Assembly: GCA_036001225.1 (NCBI GenBank)
Contig: DASYUM010000249.1
Location: 1 to 31,565, forward strand
DNA from: DASYUM01 sp036001225
GTDB taxonomy: Bacteria; Methylomirabilota; Methylomirabilia; Rokubacteriales; DASRDR01
Direction of reading: 5' to 3'
DNA length: 31,565 bases
Shown here: one piece after another, positions 18,437 to 27,873 of the stretch
Layout: every line of letters begins with the position of its first letter
How positions within the stretch are numbered: position 1 is the stretch's first letter
Program-made: the position numbers and the translations under genes
The notes under the pieces: generated by a model
What the model saw: the letters and a program-made list of their open reading frames with translations, nothing else
Told to the model about the DNA's origin: nothing
The model's database searches: none

Positions 18437-19136
18437 CCTCGATCCCCAGGCCAACGCGACCGCCGGGGTCTCTCCCGAGCGACCCGGCCCCGGGGCGTCC
18501 TCGGTCTACGAGGTGTTGCTCGAGGGAGTCCCGGCGGAAAAGGCTTGCCAGGCGACGGCCCTCTCGCACCTGACCCTGCTCCCCGGCAGCCCCGATCTCG
18601 TGGGCGCCGAGATCACCCTGGTCGAGGTCCCCGGCCGAGAGACGCGGCTGCGCCAGGCCCTCGACCCCCTGCTCGGGCGGTATGCCTTCGTGGTCGTGGA
18701 CTGCCCCCCTTCGCTCGGGTTGCTCACCCTCAATGCCCTGGTCGCCGCCGACGGGGCCATCATCCCGCTCCAGTGCGAGTACTACGCGCTCGAGGGTCTG
18801 GCTCAGCTCATGAAAACCCTGGGGCTCGTCCGGGACCGTGCCAATCCGGGCCTCGAGGTCGAAGGCATTGTCTTTACGATGTTCGACGGTCGAACGAGTC
18901 TCTCGCTCCAGGTTCGGGCCGAGGTCGAGCGCTATTTCCGAGACCGGCTCTTCCAGACCGTGATCCCGCGCAACGTGCGGCTTACCGAAGCGCCGAGCCA
19001 TGGCCGCCCGATCGTCCAGTACGACCTGCGCTCGGCGGGCGCCGTCGCCTACCTGGAACTCGCCAAGGAGGTGTTGGCTCATGATGAAGCGCGCGCTCGG
19101 ACGCGGCCTCGGGGCGCTGCTCCCCCCCGCGGCTGA
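18324..19136 (+). CDS. parA: Chromosome partitioning ATPase ParA/Soj
   Basis: ParA is a deviant Walker ATPase whose ATP dimer binds nucleoid DNA and pulls ParB-parS complexes; it can also act on DnaA. The start is set at GTG 18324 (MARVLGVVNQKGGVGKTTTA), with GAGG 5 bases upstream. A GTG at 18306 lies inside parS and is less likely. Deviant Walker A is KGGVGKTT with K11 and K16; further motifs are LLVDLDPQANAT and VVVDCPPSLGLLTLNAL. The protein should end near LAKEVLAH, as in the family, but continues for 15 residues and overlaps parB by 56 bases. It has 270 residues. Confidence 0.96.
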   Translation: MARVLGVVNQKGGVGKTTTAVNLAAALASAEYPTLLVDLDPQANATAGVSPERPGPGASSVYEVLLEGVPAEKACQATALSHLTLLPGSPDLVGAEITLVEVPGRETRLRQALDPLLGRYAFVVVDCPPSLGLLTLNALVAADGAIIPLQCEYYALEGLAQLMKTLGLVRDRANPGLEVEGIVFTMFDGRTSLSLQVRAEVERYFRDRLFQTVIPRNVRLTEAPSHGRPIVQYDLRSAGAVAYLELAKEVLAHDEARARTRPRGAAPPRG

Positions 19137-19959
19137 GACCGACGACGCCAACCGGCTCCTCGAGCTTCCCGTCGAGGTCCTGCAGCCGAATCCCCACCAG
19201 CCCCGGCGGGGGTTCAGCCCGGAAGCCCTGGAAGAGCTGGCCCAATCGATTCGCGCCTCCGGGGTCCTCCAGCCGATCGTGGCGCGCCGGCGGGGCGAGG
19301 CCTATGAGATTCTGGTGGGGGAGCGCCGCTGGCGCGCGGCGCAGCAAGCCGGTCTGGCGCGGGTGCCCGTGCTCGTGCGGAACGCGACCGACGCCGAGGC
19401 GCTGGAACTGGCGCTCGTCGAGAACCTGCTCCGGGAGGATCTGAACCCGCTCGAGGAGGCGGAGGCCTACCAGCGCCTCATCGGGGAGTTCGGCTGGACG
19501 CAGGAGGACGTGGCCCGGCGGATCGGCAAGGATCGCTCCTCGATCGCCAACGCCCTCCGGCTGCGGCGGTTGCCCGATGTCATCCAGGAGGATCTTCGAG
19601 CGGGCCGGCTCTCGATGGGGCATGCCCGGGCGCTGCTCGGCCTTGCCACGGCGGCCGCCCAGCTCAGGCTGCGCGAGCAGATCCTGGCGCAAGACTGGTC
19701 GGTGCGGGCCACGGAGGCGGGGGTCCGGCAGGTGCGCCGGGTCCGGCCGCGCGTCAAGCGGCGTACCCCGGAGATCGAGGCGCTCGAGGAAGAGCTGCGG
19801 CTGACGCTGGGCACGCGCGTGCGCGTGGTCGGCACCCTGAGCCGGGGCCGCGTCGAGGTCCCGTTCAGCTCTCCGGCCGAGCTCGAGCGGGTCCACGCCG
19901 CGCTGACGGGGGCCGGGCGTGGGACCCCGCCGCCCCCAGCCTGGCCGGCCCGGGACTGA
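19081..19959 (+). CDS. parB: Chromosome partitioning protein ParB
   Basis: ParB is the CTP-dependent parS-binding clamp. The N-terminus MKRALGRGLGALLPP, which contains the ParA-stimulating arginine region, is nearly universal and fixes the start at 19081 or the adjacent ATG 19084. The CTPase domain has the family motifs NPHQPRRGF, GERRWRAA and ENLLREDLNPLEEAEAY. The helix-turn-helix follows with TQEDVARRIGKDRSSIANALRLRRLP and the LSMGHARALLGL region. The C-terminus (about 215-292) forms the dimer domain and ends in a Pro-rich tail. It overlaps parA by 56 bases, so the two are coupled. The cognate site lies at 18298-18313. Confidence 0.97.
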   Translation: MMKRALGRGLGALLPPAAETDDANRLLELPVEVLQPNPHQPRRGFSPEALEELAQSIRASGVLQPIVARRRGEAYEILVGERRWRAAQQAGLARVPVLVRNATDAEALELALVENLLREDLNPLEEAEAYQRLIGEFGWTQEDVARRIGKDRSSIANALRLRRLPDVIQEDLRAGRLSMGHARALLGLATAAAQLRLREQILAQDWSVRATEAGVRQVRRVRPRVKRRTPEIEALEEELRLTLGTRVRVVGTLSRGRVEVPFSSPAELERVHAALTGAGRGTPPPPAWPARD

Positions 19960-19986
19960 CATCATAACTGTAACTAGCTGTCATAT

Positions 19987-21075
19987 ATGGGAAAACTAGT
20001 CGTCGGGCTGAGCGGGGGCGTCGATAGCTCCGTCGCCGCCGCGCTTCTGGTCGAGGCTGGCCACGAGGTCGTCGGCATCACCTTGCGGACGGCGCCATGG
20101 GCGGAGGCGCGGGAGGAGACGGCGCGGTTCGGCTCGTGCTGTTCGCCGGAGACCGCGTCGGGTGCCCGCGCGGTGGCGCGCCAGCTCGGCATCCCGTACT
20201 ACCTGCTCAATCACGAGCGGGAGTTCGCGGATCTGGTCATTGCCGACTTCACGCGCGAGTACGCCGCCGGGCGGACGCCGAGTCCCTGCGTCGTGTGCAA
20301 CCGCGAGGTGAAATTCGGCACGCTCCTCCGCCGCGCGCTGGCCTGGGAGGCGGAGGCGGTCGCCACCGGCCACTACGCGCGGCTCGCCCGCGACCCCGCG
20401 AGCGGCCGGCTTCTCCTGCTGCGGGCGGTGGACGGCGCCAAGGACCAGAGCTATTTCCTCTGGCCGCTCACCCAGGGGCAGCTCGAGCGGGCCCGGTTTC
20501 CGATCGGCGATCTGAGCAAGGCCGCGGTGCGCGCGAAGGCCCGCGCCCTGGGCCTGGCGACGGCCGAGACGCCGGAGAGCCAGGAGCTGTGCTTCATCGA
20601 GGGCGACTACCGCGCGTTCTTACGCGAGCGCGCGCCAGCGGCGTTCCGGCCGGGACCCATCCTCGACGAGGCCGGGGACGAGGTTGGCCAGCACGCCGGG
20701 CTCGGCGCCTACACCATCGGCCAGCGCCGCGGCCTCGGTATCGCCACGGCGGACGGCGTCCCGCGTTACGTGGTGGCGCTCGACCCTGTCCGGAACGCCG
20801 TCGTCGTGGGGCGCCGGGAGCGACTCGACGCGGCGGGCCTGGTCGCCCGCGACGTCAATTGGATCGCGTGCGCCAGTCTCGACGAGCCACTCGACGTGGA
20901 GGCACGCATCCGGCACAACGGTCCGCTGGTGCCGGCCCGCATCGTCCCCCGGGGGCCCGGCGAAGTCGACGTCCGCTTCGCCGTCCCCCAGCGCGCGGTG
21001 ACGGCAGGCCAGTCGGTCGTCTTCTATCGAAGGGAGATGGTCGTCGGCGGCGGTATCATCGCCCGCGCCGCTTGA
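19987..21075 (+). CDS. mnmA: tRNA-specific 2-thiouridylase MnmA
   Basis: MnmA makes s2U34 in tRNA-Lys, Glu and Gln using a persulfide sulfur relay. The 362-residue protein has the PP-loop SGGVDSS (9-15), the catalytic pair C104 (in PCVVCN) and C202 (in SQELCFI), and the lid and tRNA-binding motifs VATGHYARL, DQSYFLWPL and GLGAYTIGQRRGLGI. C101 precedes C104 as a CxxC, as in many non-enterobacterial members. C51 and C52 form the CCS motif. No ribosome binding site precedes the ATG; 27 AT-rich bases separate it from parB, so the message may be leaderless or poorly initiated. The stop codon overlaps the -35 of the ATP synthase promoter. Confidence 0.96.
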   Translation: MGKLVVGLSGGVDSSVAAALLVEAGHEVVGITLRTAPWAEAREETARFGSCCSPETASGARAVARQLGIPYYLLNHEREFADLVIADFTREYAAGRTPSPCVVCNREVKFGTLLRRALAWEAEAVATGHYARLARDPASGRLLLLRAVDGAKDQSYFLWPLTQGQLERARFPIGDLSKAAVRAKARALGLATAETPESQELCFIEGDYRAFLRERAPAAFRPGPILDEAGDEVGQHAGLGAYTIGQRRGLGIATADGVPRYVVALDPVRNAVVVGRRERLDAAGLVARDVNWIACASLDEPLDVEARIRHNGPLVPARIVPRGPGEVDVRFAVPQRAVTAGQSVVFYRREMVVGGGIIARAA

Positions 21076-21101
21076 CATGCCGCGAAGCCCCATGGTATCT
21101 G
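21072..21101 (+). promoter_or_regulatory. Promoter of the atpFHAGDC operon
   Basis: A perfect -35 TTGACA (21072-21077) that contains the mnmA stop codon, and an extended -10 TGGTATCTG (21093-21101) with an 18-base spacer. The transcript leader would be about 50 nt before the atpF start at 21161. Confidence 0.6.
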
Positions 21102-21160
21102 AGCTACCAAGGCTCCTTGCCCCTCTTTTCACAACGCCGTCCCATCCCCGCGAGGTTCGT

Positions 21161-21769
21161 ATGACAGGGAGTCGGTGCGTCTCGCCTCGCCTGCCTCGGC
21201 TGGTCATCCCGGTCTCGCTCGCGAGCGTCGCGGTGCTCCTAATGCCGAGCCTCACCCTGGCCTCGGAAGCGGGCGGGGGAGGGGGGCTCATCGAGTTGAA
21301 CCGGTCGCTCCTGATCCAGGTGGTCAACTTCCTGATCCTCCTGGCCGTCCTGTACCGGTTCGCCTACAAGCCGCTGGTGGCCACGCTCGAGGCACGTTCG
21401 GCGGCGATCAAGCAGCAGCTCGCCGAGGCCCAGGCCGCGCGCGAGGCGGCCCAGCGCCAGCTGGCCGAGTTCGAAGCGCGGCTGGCGGCGGCCCAGGCCG
21501 AAGCCCAGACGATGCGGGAGCGGGCCCTGCGGGAGGCGGCCGAGACGCGGGAGCGTCTGACCGCGGAGGCCCGCCAGGAAGCGACGCGGCTTCTGGAAAG
21601 CGCGCGAATCGAGATCGAGCAGAACGTCCGCCGGGCGAAGAACGAGCTTCGCGCGGAGGTCGGGGCCCTGGCGGTCGAGATCGCCGAGCGCCTGATTCAG
21701 AAGAGCCTGCGGGACGACGACCACCGCCGGCTCATCCAGGACGCCCTCGCTCGGATCGACGCGCGGTGA
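21161..21769 (+). CDS. atpF: F0F1 ATP synthase subunit b
   Basis: The b subunit dimer is the peripheral stalk that holds F1 to the membrane ring. The start at 21161 (MTGSRCVSPRLPRLVIPVSL) has GAGG 5 bases upstream. The protein has 202 residues. An N-terminal hydrophobic stretch (about 13-36) ending LTLAS looks like a cleavable signal peptide. It is followed by a Gly-rich linker and the true membrane helix LIQVVNFLILLAVLYRF (about 48-64), YKPLVATLEAR and a long Ala/Glu/Arg coiled coil to about 170. Signal-peptide-bearing b subunits are known from delta-type proteobacteria. Only one b gene is present here, and atpB and atpE are elsewhere. Confidence 0.93.
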   Translation: MTGSRCVSPRLPRLVIPVSLASVAVLLMPSLTLASEAGGGGGLIELNRSLLIQVVNFLILLAVLYRFAYKPLVATLEARSAAIKQQLAEAQAAREAAQRQLAEFEARLAAAQAEAQTMRERALREAAETRERLTAEARQEATRLLESARIEIEQNVRRAKNELRAEVGALAVEIAERLIQKSLRDDDHRRLIQDALARIDAR

Positions 21770-21853
21770 GCCCGCCCGCGGCGGGCCAGGCCGCCTGAGC
21801 GCGCCCATGGTGCCGAGTCGCGATGGCGGCCGCGTGAGGCGGGGTAGACCCGA

Positions 21854-22414
21854 ATGAGGCGGGGTGCCGCGGTCGCTCGCCGGTACGCCAAGGCGCTCTT
21901 CGGACTCGCGCACGCCGAGGCGCGGCTGGAGCCGGTCGCCCAGGAGTTGGCGACGTTCGACCGCGTGCTGGCCGACGAAGCCCCGCTCCGGAACGCCTTG
22001 CTCCGACCGTGGGTCAAGGCGGCCCACAAGCGGGCGATCGTCATCGCGATCGCCGAGCGGCTCCAGCTCTCGCCGCTCGCGCGGAACTTCCTCGCACTGG
22101 TCGCCCAGCGCCGGCGCCTGGCCTTCCTCCCGGACATCCTGGCCGCCTACGAGGCGCTGGCCGATGAGGCCGCCGGCCGGGTGCGGGCGCGCGTCCGCAG
22201 CGCGACCCCGCTCGGCGACCCCGAGCGGGCGGCGATCCGGGAGCGCCTGGGCCGCCGCCTCGGGAAGACCGTCCTGCTGGACACGGCAGTGGACCCCAGC
22301 CTGATCGGCGGGTTCGTCGCCGAGGTCGGGAGCCGGCTGCTCGACATGAGCGTCACCGGCCAGCTCCGCGCGCTGCGCGAACACATCAGCCGGGATTCGA
22401 GGGGGTCGGCATGA
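21854..22414 (+). CDS. atpH: F0F1 ATP synthase subunit delta
   Basis: The delta subunit joins the peripheral stalk to the top of F1. The 186-residue protein starts MRRGAAVARRYAKALFGLAH, with the family ARRYAKALF motif. The central part LSPLARNFLALVAQRRRLAFLPDI and the C-terminal GGFVAEVGSRLLDMSVTGQLRAL match the family. The gene follows atpF after 84 bases with no obvious gene between, and its stop overlaps the atpA ATG by 4 bases. The C-terminal tail after LREHI is slightly long. Confidence 0.93.
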   Translation: MRRGAAVARRYAKALFGLAHAEARLEPVAQELATFDRVLADEAPLRNALLRPWVKAAHKRAIVIAIAERLQLSPLARNFLALVAQRRRLAFLPDILAAYEALADEAAGRVRARVRSATPLGDPERAAIRERLGRRLGKTVLLDTAVDPSLIGGFVAEVGSRLLDMSVTGQLRALREHISRDSRGSA

Positions 22415-23937
22415 TCAAGGCGGGCGAGATCAGCGAGATCATTCGGCGGCAGATCCAGGGCTTCGAGGCCGAAACGGATCTCACCGAGACGGGCCGGGTG
22501 ATCGAGGTGGGGGACGGCATTGCCCGCGTCTACGGGCTCGAGCAGGCGATGTCGGGGGAGCTGCTGGAGTTTCCCGGTGACGTCATCGGCCTCGTGCTGA
22601 ATCTCGAGGAGGACAATGTCGGCGTGGTGCTCCTGGGCGAGGACCGCGCGATCCGCGAGGGCGATGTCGTCAAGCGCACGCGCCGGATCGCCCAGGTGCC
22701 GGTCGGGGAACCGCTGGTCGGGCGCGTGGTGAACGCGCTCGGCCAGCCCCTCGACGGCAAGGGACCCATTTCGGTCAAGGAGTTTCGGCCGATCGAGCGC
22801 TATGCCCCGGGGGTGGTGGACCGGCGCCCGGTCAAGGAGCCCCTCCAGACCGGGCTCAAGGCGATCGACGCGATGATCCCGATCGGGCGGGGGCAGCGGG
22901 AGCTGATCATCGGGGACCGCCAGACGGGGAAGACCGCCATTGCGGTGGACGCGATCCTGAATCAGAAGGGCCAGGACGTCTACTGCTTCTACGTGGCGGT
23001 CGGCCAGAAGCGCTCCACGGTGGCCCAGGTGGTGAAGGTGCTGGCGGACGGGGGCGCCCTGGCCTACACGACCGTGATCTCGGCGACGGCGTCGGATCCG
23101 GCGCCGCTCCAGTACCTGGCCCCCTACGCGGGGGTGACGATGGGGGAGTACTTCCGCGACACCAAGCGCCACGCCCTCTGCATCTACGACGACCTCTCCA
23201 AGCACGCCCAGGCCTACCGCCAGCTGTCGCTCCTCCTGCGCCGCCCGCCGGGGCGCGAGGCATACCCCGGCGACGTCTTCTATCTCCATTCGCGACTGCT
23301 CGAGCGGGCGGCCAAGCTGAACGACGAGTTGGGCGGCGGCTCGCTCACCGCCCTCCCGATCATCGAGACCCAGCTGGGCGACGTCTCCGCCTACATCCCG
23401 ACCAACGTCATCTCGATCACCGACGGCCAGATCTACCTGGAGACCGACCTCTTCTACGCCGGCATCCGGCCGGCGGTGAACGTGGGGCTGTCGGTCTCCC
23501 GGGTCGGCGGCTCGGCCCAGATCAAGGCCATGCGCCAGATCGCCGGCCGGCTCCGGCTCGACCTCGCCCAGTACCGGGAGCTGGCCGCCTTCGCCCAGTT
23601 CGGCTCCGAGCTGGACAAGGCGACCCAGGCCCAGCTCGCCCGCGGCCAGCGCATGGTCGAGCTGCTGAAGCAGGGGCAGTACGCCCCGCTGCCGGTCGAG
23701 CGGCAGATCCTCATCATCTACGCGGGGACCCAGGGCCATCTCGACGAGCTTCCCATCGAGGCGATCCACTCGTTCGAGGAGGCCCTCTACCAGTACGCCG
23801 ACGCGCGCGGCGGCCAGATCCTGGCCGAGATCCGGTCGAAACGGGAGCTGTCCGATACTCTGCGCGGGCAGATGGACGAGCTGATCAAGGGCGCCAAGGG
23901 CGAATTCATGGCCGCCCGGAACCTCAAGACCGCCTAA
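22411..23937 (+). CDS. atpA: F0F1 ATP synthase subunit alpha
   Basis: The alpha subunit forms the non-catalytic sites of F1. At 508 residues it is of normal size. It begins MIKAGEISEIIRRQIQGFEA, and the beta barrel contains GLEQAMSGELLEFPG. Walker A is GDRQTGKTAIAVDAILNQ near 168-185. Walker B and the conserved LCIYDDLSKHA follow, then SLLLRRPPGREAYPGDVFYLHSRLLERAAKL and the arginine finger in VGLSVSRVGGSAQIKAM. It is coupled to atpH through ATGA and is 9 bases from atpG. Confidence 0.98.
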   Translation: MIKAGEISEIIRRQIQGFEAETDLTETGRVIEVGDGIARVYGLEQAMSGELLEFPGDVIGLVLNLEEDNVGVVLLGEDRAIREGDVVKRTRRIAQVPVGEPLVGRVVNALGQPLDGKGPISVKEFRPIERYAPGVVDRRPVKEPLQTGLKAIDAMIPIGRGQRELIIGDRQTGKTAIAVDAILNQKGQDVYCFYVAVGQKRSTVAQVVKVLADGGALAYTTVISATASDPAPLQYLAPYAGVTMGEYFRDTKRHALCIYDDLSKHAQAYRQLSLLLRRPPGREAYPGDVFYLHSRLLERAAKLNDELGGGSLTALPIIETQLGDVSAYIPTNVISITDGQIYLETDLFYAGIRPAVNVGLSVSRVGGSAQIKAMRQIAGRLRLDLAQYRELAAFAQFGSELDKATQAQLARGQRMVELLKQGQYAPLPVERQILIIYAGTQGHLDELPIEAIHSFEEALYQYADARGGQILAEIRSKRELSDTLRGQMDELIKGAKGEFMAARNLKTA

Positions 23938-23946
23938 CGAGGCCGC

Positions 23947-24849
23947 ATGGCCACGCTGCGCGACATCCGGCGGCGCATCCGCTCGGTCCAGTCGACCCAG
24001 AAGATCACCCGCGCCATGAAGCTGGTCGCGGCGGCCAAGCTCCGCCGCGCCCAGGAGCGGATCATGGAGGCCCGTCCCTACGCGTTCAAGATGGCCGAGC
24101 TGGTGGCGACGCTGGCCCGGGCGCTCGGCGAGGACAAGCACCCGCTCCTCGCCCGGCGGGAGGGCCAGCGGAAGCTTTTCGTCGTCATCACCGCCGACAA
24201 GGGGCTCTGCGGCGCCTTCAACGCGAACATCCTGCGCCGGTCCCAGGAGGCCTTGCGGGCGAGTCCGGACGGGGCGGCCAGCCTGGTCGCCGTCGGGCGC
24301 AAGGCCCGCGACTTCTACCGACGTCGCAGCTGGCGTATCCGGGCGGATCGGGTGGGGTGGCTCGACCGGCTGACTTTCGTCCAGGCCCGCGACCTCACCG
24401 GCGAGCTGATGCGCGTCTACCTCGAGGACGAGGTGGACGAGGTCTGGCTCGTGTTCAACGAGTTCCGCTCGGTGGCGGTCCAGCGCGTGGTGATCCAGCG
24501 GCTGCTCCCCATCGAGGCTCGCGACGCCGGCGGGGGGGCCGAGGCGGGCGGGGGAGGGGGCGCGGGGGGTGGGGGCCTCGATTACCTCTACGAGCCCGAC
24601 GCGGCGACCATCCTGGGCGCGCTCCTGCCCCGGCACGTCGAGATCCAGGTCTATCGCGCCCTGCTCGAGTCGGCCGCCGGCGAGCAGGGGGCGCGCATGA
24701 CGGCGATGGAGGCCGCCACCAAGAATGCCCAGGAGATGATCGGCACCCTGACCATCCAGTACAACAAAGCGCGCCAGGAGCGCATCACCAAGGAACTCCT
24801 CGACATCGTCGGCGGCGCCGAGGCGCTCCGGCGGAGCGCGGAGGCGTAG
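23947..24849 (+). CDS. atpG: F0F1 ATP synthase subunit gamma
   Basis: The gamma subunit is the rotor shaft. The 300-residue protein begins MATLRDIRRRIRSVQSTQKITRAMKLVAAAKLRRAQ in normal form and ends with the GARMTAMEAATKNAQEMI and YNKARQERITKELLDIVGGA helices. Between them residues about 196-214 are an unusual Gly/Ala run (AGGGAEAGGGGGAGGGG) before LDYLYEPD, at a place where other gamma subunits have a variable surface loop. GAGG stands 4 bases before the ATG. No catalytic function is lost as far as can be seen. Confidence 0.97.
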   Translation: MATLRDIRRRIRSVQSTQKITRAMKLVAAAKLRRAQERIMEARPYAFKMAELVATLARALGEDKHPLLARREGQRKLFVVITADKGLCGAFNANILRRSQEALRASPDGAASLVAVGRKARDFYRRRSWRIRADRVGWLDRLTFVQARDLTGELMRVYLEDEVDEVWLVFNEFRSVAVQRVVIQRLLPIEARDAGGGAEAGGGGGAGGGGLDYLYEPDAATILGALLPRHVEIQVYRALLESAAGEQGARMTAMEAATKNAQEMIGTLTIQYNKARQERITKELLDIVGGAEALRRSAEA

Positions 24850-24861
24850 GAGAAGAAGCCC

Positions 24862-26277
<1,416 letters not shown>

Positions 26278-26283
26278 GGCGGC

Positions 26284-26700
26284 GTGCCCGACCGGCTACG
26301 TCTGGAGCTGGCCACGCCCATCCGCCTCGTCGTCTCCGAGCAGGCCGACGAGGTGGTCGTGCCCGGCAGCGATGGGTACTTCGGCGTCCTCCCCGGCCAT
26401 GCCCCGCTCCTGGCCCTGCTCGGCGCCGGTGAGGTGATGTACCGCAGCGGCCGCACCGAACGCTACCTGGCCGTGAGCGGCGGCTTTGCCGAGGTCGGGC
26501 CGGACCACGTCACCATTCTGGCCGAGACCGCCGAGCGCCCCGAGGAGATCGACACCGGCCGGGCGCGGGCCGCGCGCGAGCGCGCCGAAGCTCTCCTGAC
26601 CGCCCGCGGCAGCGATGAGATGGACTACCCGCGGGCACTGGCGGCCCTCGCCCGAGCCCAGGCCCGGCTTCAGGTCGCCGCCCGCCCGTCGGCCGCCTGA
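26284..26700 (+). CDS. atpC: F0F1 ATP synthase subunit epsilon
   Basis: The epsilon subunit couples the rotor and can inhibit ATP hydrolysis. The 138-residue protein starts with GTG at 26284 (MPDRLRLELATPIRLVVSEQ). The N-terminal beta sandwich has the family motif VVPGSDGYFGVLPGHAPLLALLGAG. The C-terminal two-helix part (about 88-133) includes ERPEEIDTGRARAARERAEALL and an Ala/Arg-rich second helix, so it is the long, potentially inhibitory form. It is the last gene of the operon. Confidence 0.95.
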   Translation: MPDRLRLELATPIRLVVSEQADEVVVPGSDGYFGVLPGHAPLLALLGAGEVMYRSGRTERYLAVSGGFAEVGPDHVTILAETAERPEEIDTGRARAARERAEALLTARGSDEMDYPRALAALARAQARLQVAARPSAA

Positions 26701-26709
26701 GCGACCGAC

Positions 26710-26726
26710 GCCGCGCCTGGCGCGGC
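26710..26726 (+). terminator. Hairpin after atpC
   Basis: GCCGCGC and GCGCGGC form a perfect 7-base stem with a 3-base loop, 10 bases after the atpC stop. No T-tract follows, so it may end or stabilise the atp transcript only partly. A new promoter lies 30 bases downstream. Confidence 0.4.
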
Positions 26727-26755
26727 GAAAGTCCCGCTCCGGCGCCCCCCCGAAC

Positions 26756-26784
26756 TTGACACCCCCCATCGCGGGTTGTAGGCT
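26756..26784 (+). promoter_or_regulatory. Promoter of the operon starting at 26808
   Basis: TTGACA (26756-26761), a 17-base spacer, then TAGGCT (26779-26784). The first gene starts 24 bases after the -10, so the leader would be short (about 17 nt). It separates this operon from atpFHAGDC. Confidence 0.6.
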
Positions 26785-26807
26785 CAGTCGGGGTTTTCGC
26801 CGAAATC

Positions 26808-27302
26808 ATGGGCATTCCGGGCCTGGCGCGGATTTGTCTGCGGGACAAGGTGCGACGGGCGAGCGGGCTGGCTCGTCCGTGGCGCGCCCTCGCGCTGCTC
26901 GCCGCGCTGGAGACGGAGCCCGACACCGTTCCCGACCTCCTGCTGGCCGCCCAGCGGTTTTTCTCCGGCCATCCCTTCTCGAGCTACGCCTACGACGGGC
27001 TCCTGGGAGCGATCCGGCGGGTCGGCTTGGATCGCCGGTACACGGAGGCGCCCGGCAGCCACGGACTGGCCGTCATCGACCTCGAAGCACGGCGGGTCCG
27101 CTACGAGGTGCGCGGGATCGGCTGGCGGCGGACCGGGTGGCTCTACTACCACGACGGGGAGGCGTTCACCAACCGGCGGGTGCCGTTCCGGATCCCCGAA
27201 TCGTGGCAGGTCGAGGGCGCGGCGGAGGACCGGACGCCGCTCGTCGAGTGGAACGAGGGCGGGCCCGAGCCGTTCGGCTTCCTCCTCGTGCCCGACGCCT
27301 GA
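26808..27302 (+). CDS. Protein of unknown function
   Basis: A 164-residue soluble protein that I do not recognise. The first 30 residues are basic (Arg-rich), and there is a short Leu/Ala helix (about 27-36). The C-terminal half looks like a beta-rich fold with a string of aromatic residues (RRTGWLYYHDGEAFTNRRVPF) and a conserved-looking ending EWNEGGPEPFGFLLVPDA. No signal peptide or catalytic motif is evident. No ribosome binding site stands before the ATG at 26808. The stop is 1 base before the next ATG. The promoter upstream and tight spacing downstream suggest it leads an operon with the DUF507-like genes. The third-base GC bias supports coding. Confidence 0.7.
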   Translation: MGIPGLARICLRDKVRRASGLARPWRALALLAALETEPDTVPDLLLAAQRFFSGHPFSSYAYDGLLGAIRRVGLDRRYTEAPGSHGLAVIDLEARRVRYEVRGIGWRRTGWLYYHDGEAFTNRRVPFRIPESWQVEGAAEDRTPLVEWNEGGPEPFGFLLVPDA

Positions 27303-27303
27303 G

Positions 27304-27582
27304 ATGCGGCGTCGGGAGGAGATCGCCACCCGCTTCAGCGACGCGATCCTCAAGCGACTGACCACCCGGAAGCTGGTCGAGATCAAGGACGAGGCGCGCG
27401 TCCGCGTCGCCCTCCAGAAGCTGGTCATCGAGAACCTCCAGACCGAGGACCAGATCGACACCGAGGCCCGCCAGCTCCTCCAGGGCTATGCCCGCGACAT
27501 CCGCGAGAAGGGGCTCGACTACCGTCAGCTCTTCAGCAAGACCAAGGAGAAGCTCGCCCGGGATCGGGGGTTCGTGCTGTGA
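27304..27582 (+). CDS. DUF507 family protein, first copy
   Basis: A 92-residue, highly charged helical protein (MRRREEIATRFSDAILKRLT). Its pattern, a basic N-terminal helix, IKDEARVRVALQKLVIENLQTEDQIDTEARQLLQGYARDI and a final LFSKTKEKLARDRG, matches the uncharacterised DUF507 family. No function is known for the family. It overlaps the next gene by 4 bases (GTGA), so the two are coupled and may form a heteromeric pair. The next gene has the same plan but a different sequence, so they are paralogs rather than a repeat. Confidence 0.75.
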   Translation: MRRREEIATRFSDAILKRLTTRKLVEIKDEARVRVALQKLVIENLQTEDQIDTEARQLLQGYARDIREKGLDYRQLFSKTKEKLARDRGFVL

Positions 27583-27860
27583 AGTTCAGCCGGGAGCGAG
27601 TGTTCCACCTGGCGGCCCGGATGACCGAGGAGCTCCTGGGCATCGAGGGCGTGGTCGCCCTCAAGTCGACCGACGACATCCGGAATGAGATCGTCCGGAT
27701 CCTGTCCGACGAGAGCCGCATCGAGGAGACGATCGACGCCGAAGTCCGCAAGATCCTCGGGAGCTACGCACGGCCGGCCCCCGAAGGCAGCCCCGAGTGG
27801 GAAATCCTCTACCAGAAGACCCGGGAAGAGGTCTACCGGCGCCGCTTCCGGCTCGGGTAG
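27579..27860 (+). CDS. DUF507 family protein, second copy
   Basis: A 93-residue protein with GTG start (MKFSRERVFHLAARMTEELL). It has the DUF507 features: SRERVFHLA near the N-terminus, STDDIRNEIVRILSDESRIEETIDAEVRKIL in the middle, and a C-terminal YQKTREEVYRRRF helix. The middle motif (E..ID.EVRK.L) aligns with the first copy's DQIDTEARQLL. Function is unknown. It is 13 bases upstream of the UbiX gene and likely cotranscribed. Confidence 0.78.
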   Translation: MKFSRERVFHLAARMTEELLGIEGVVALKSTDDIRNEIVRILSDESRIEETIDAEVRKILGSYARPAPEGSPEWEILYQKTREEVYRRRFRLG

Positions 27861-27873
27861 GCCCTCGCGCCCG

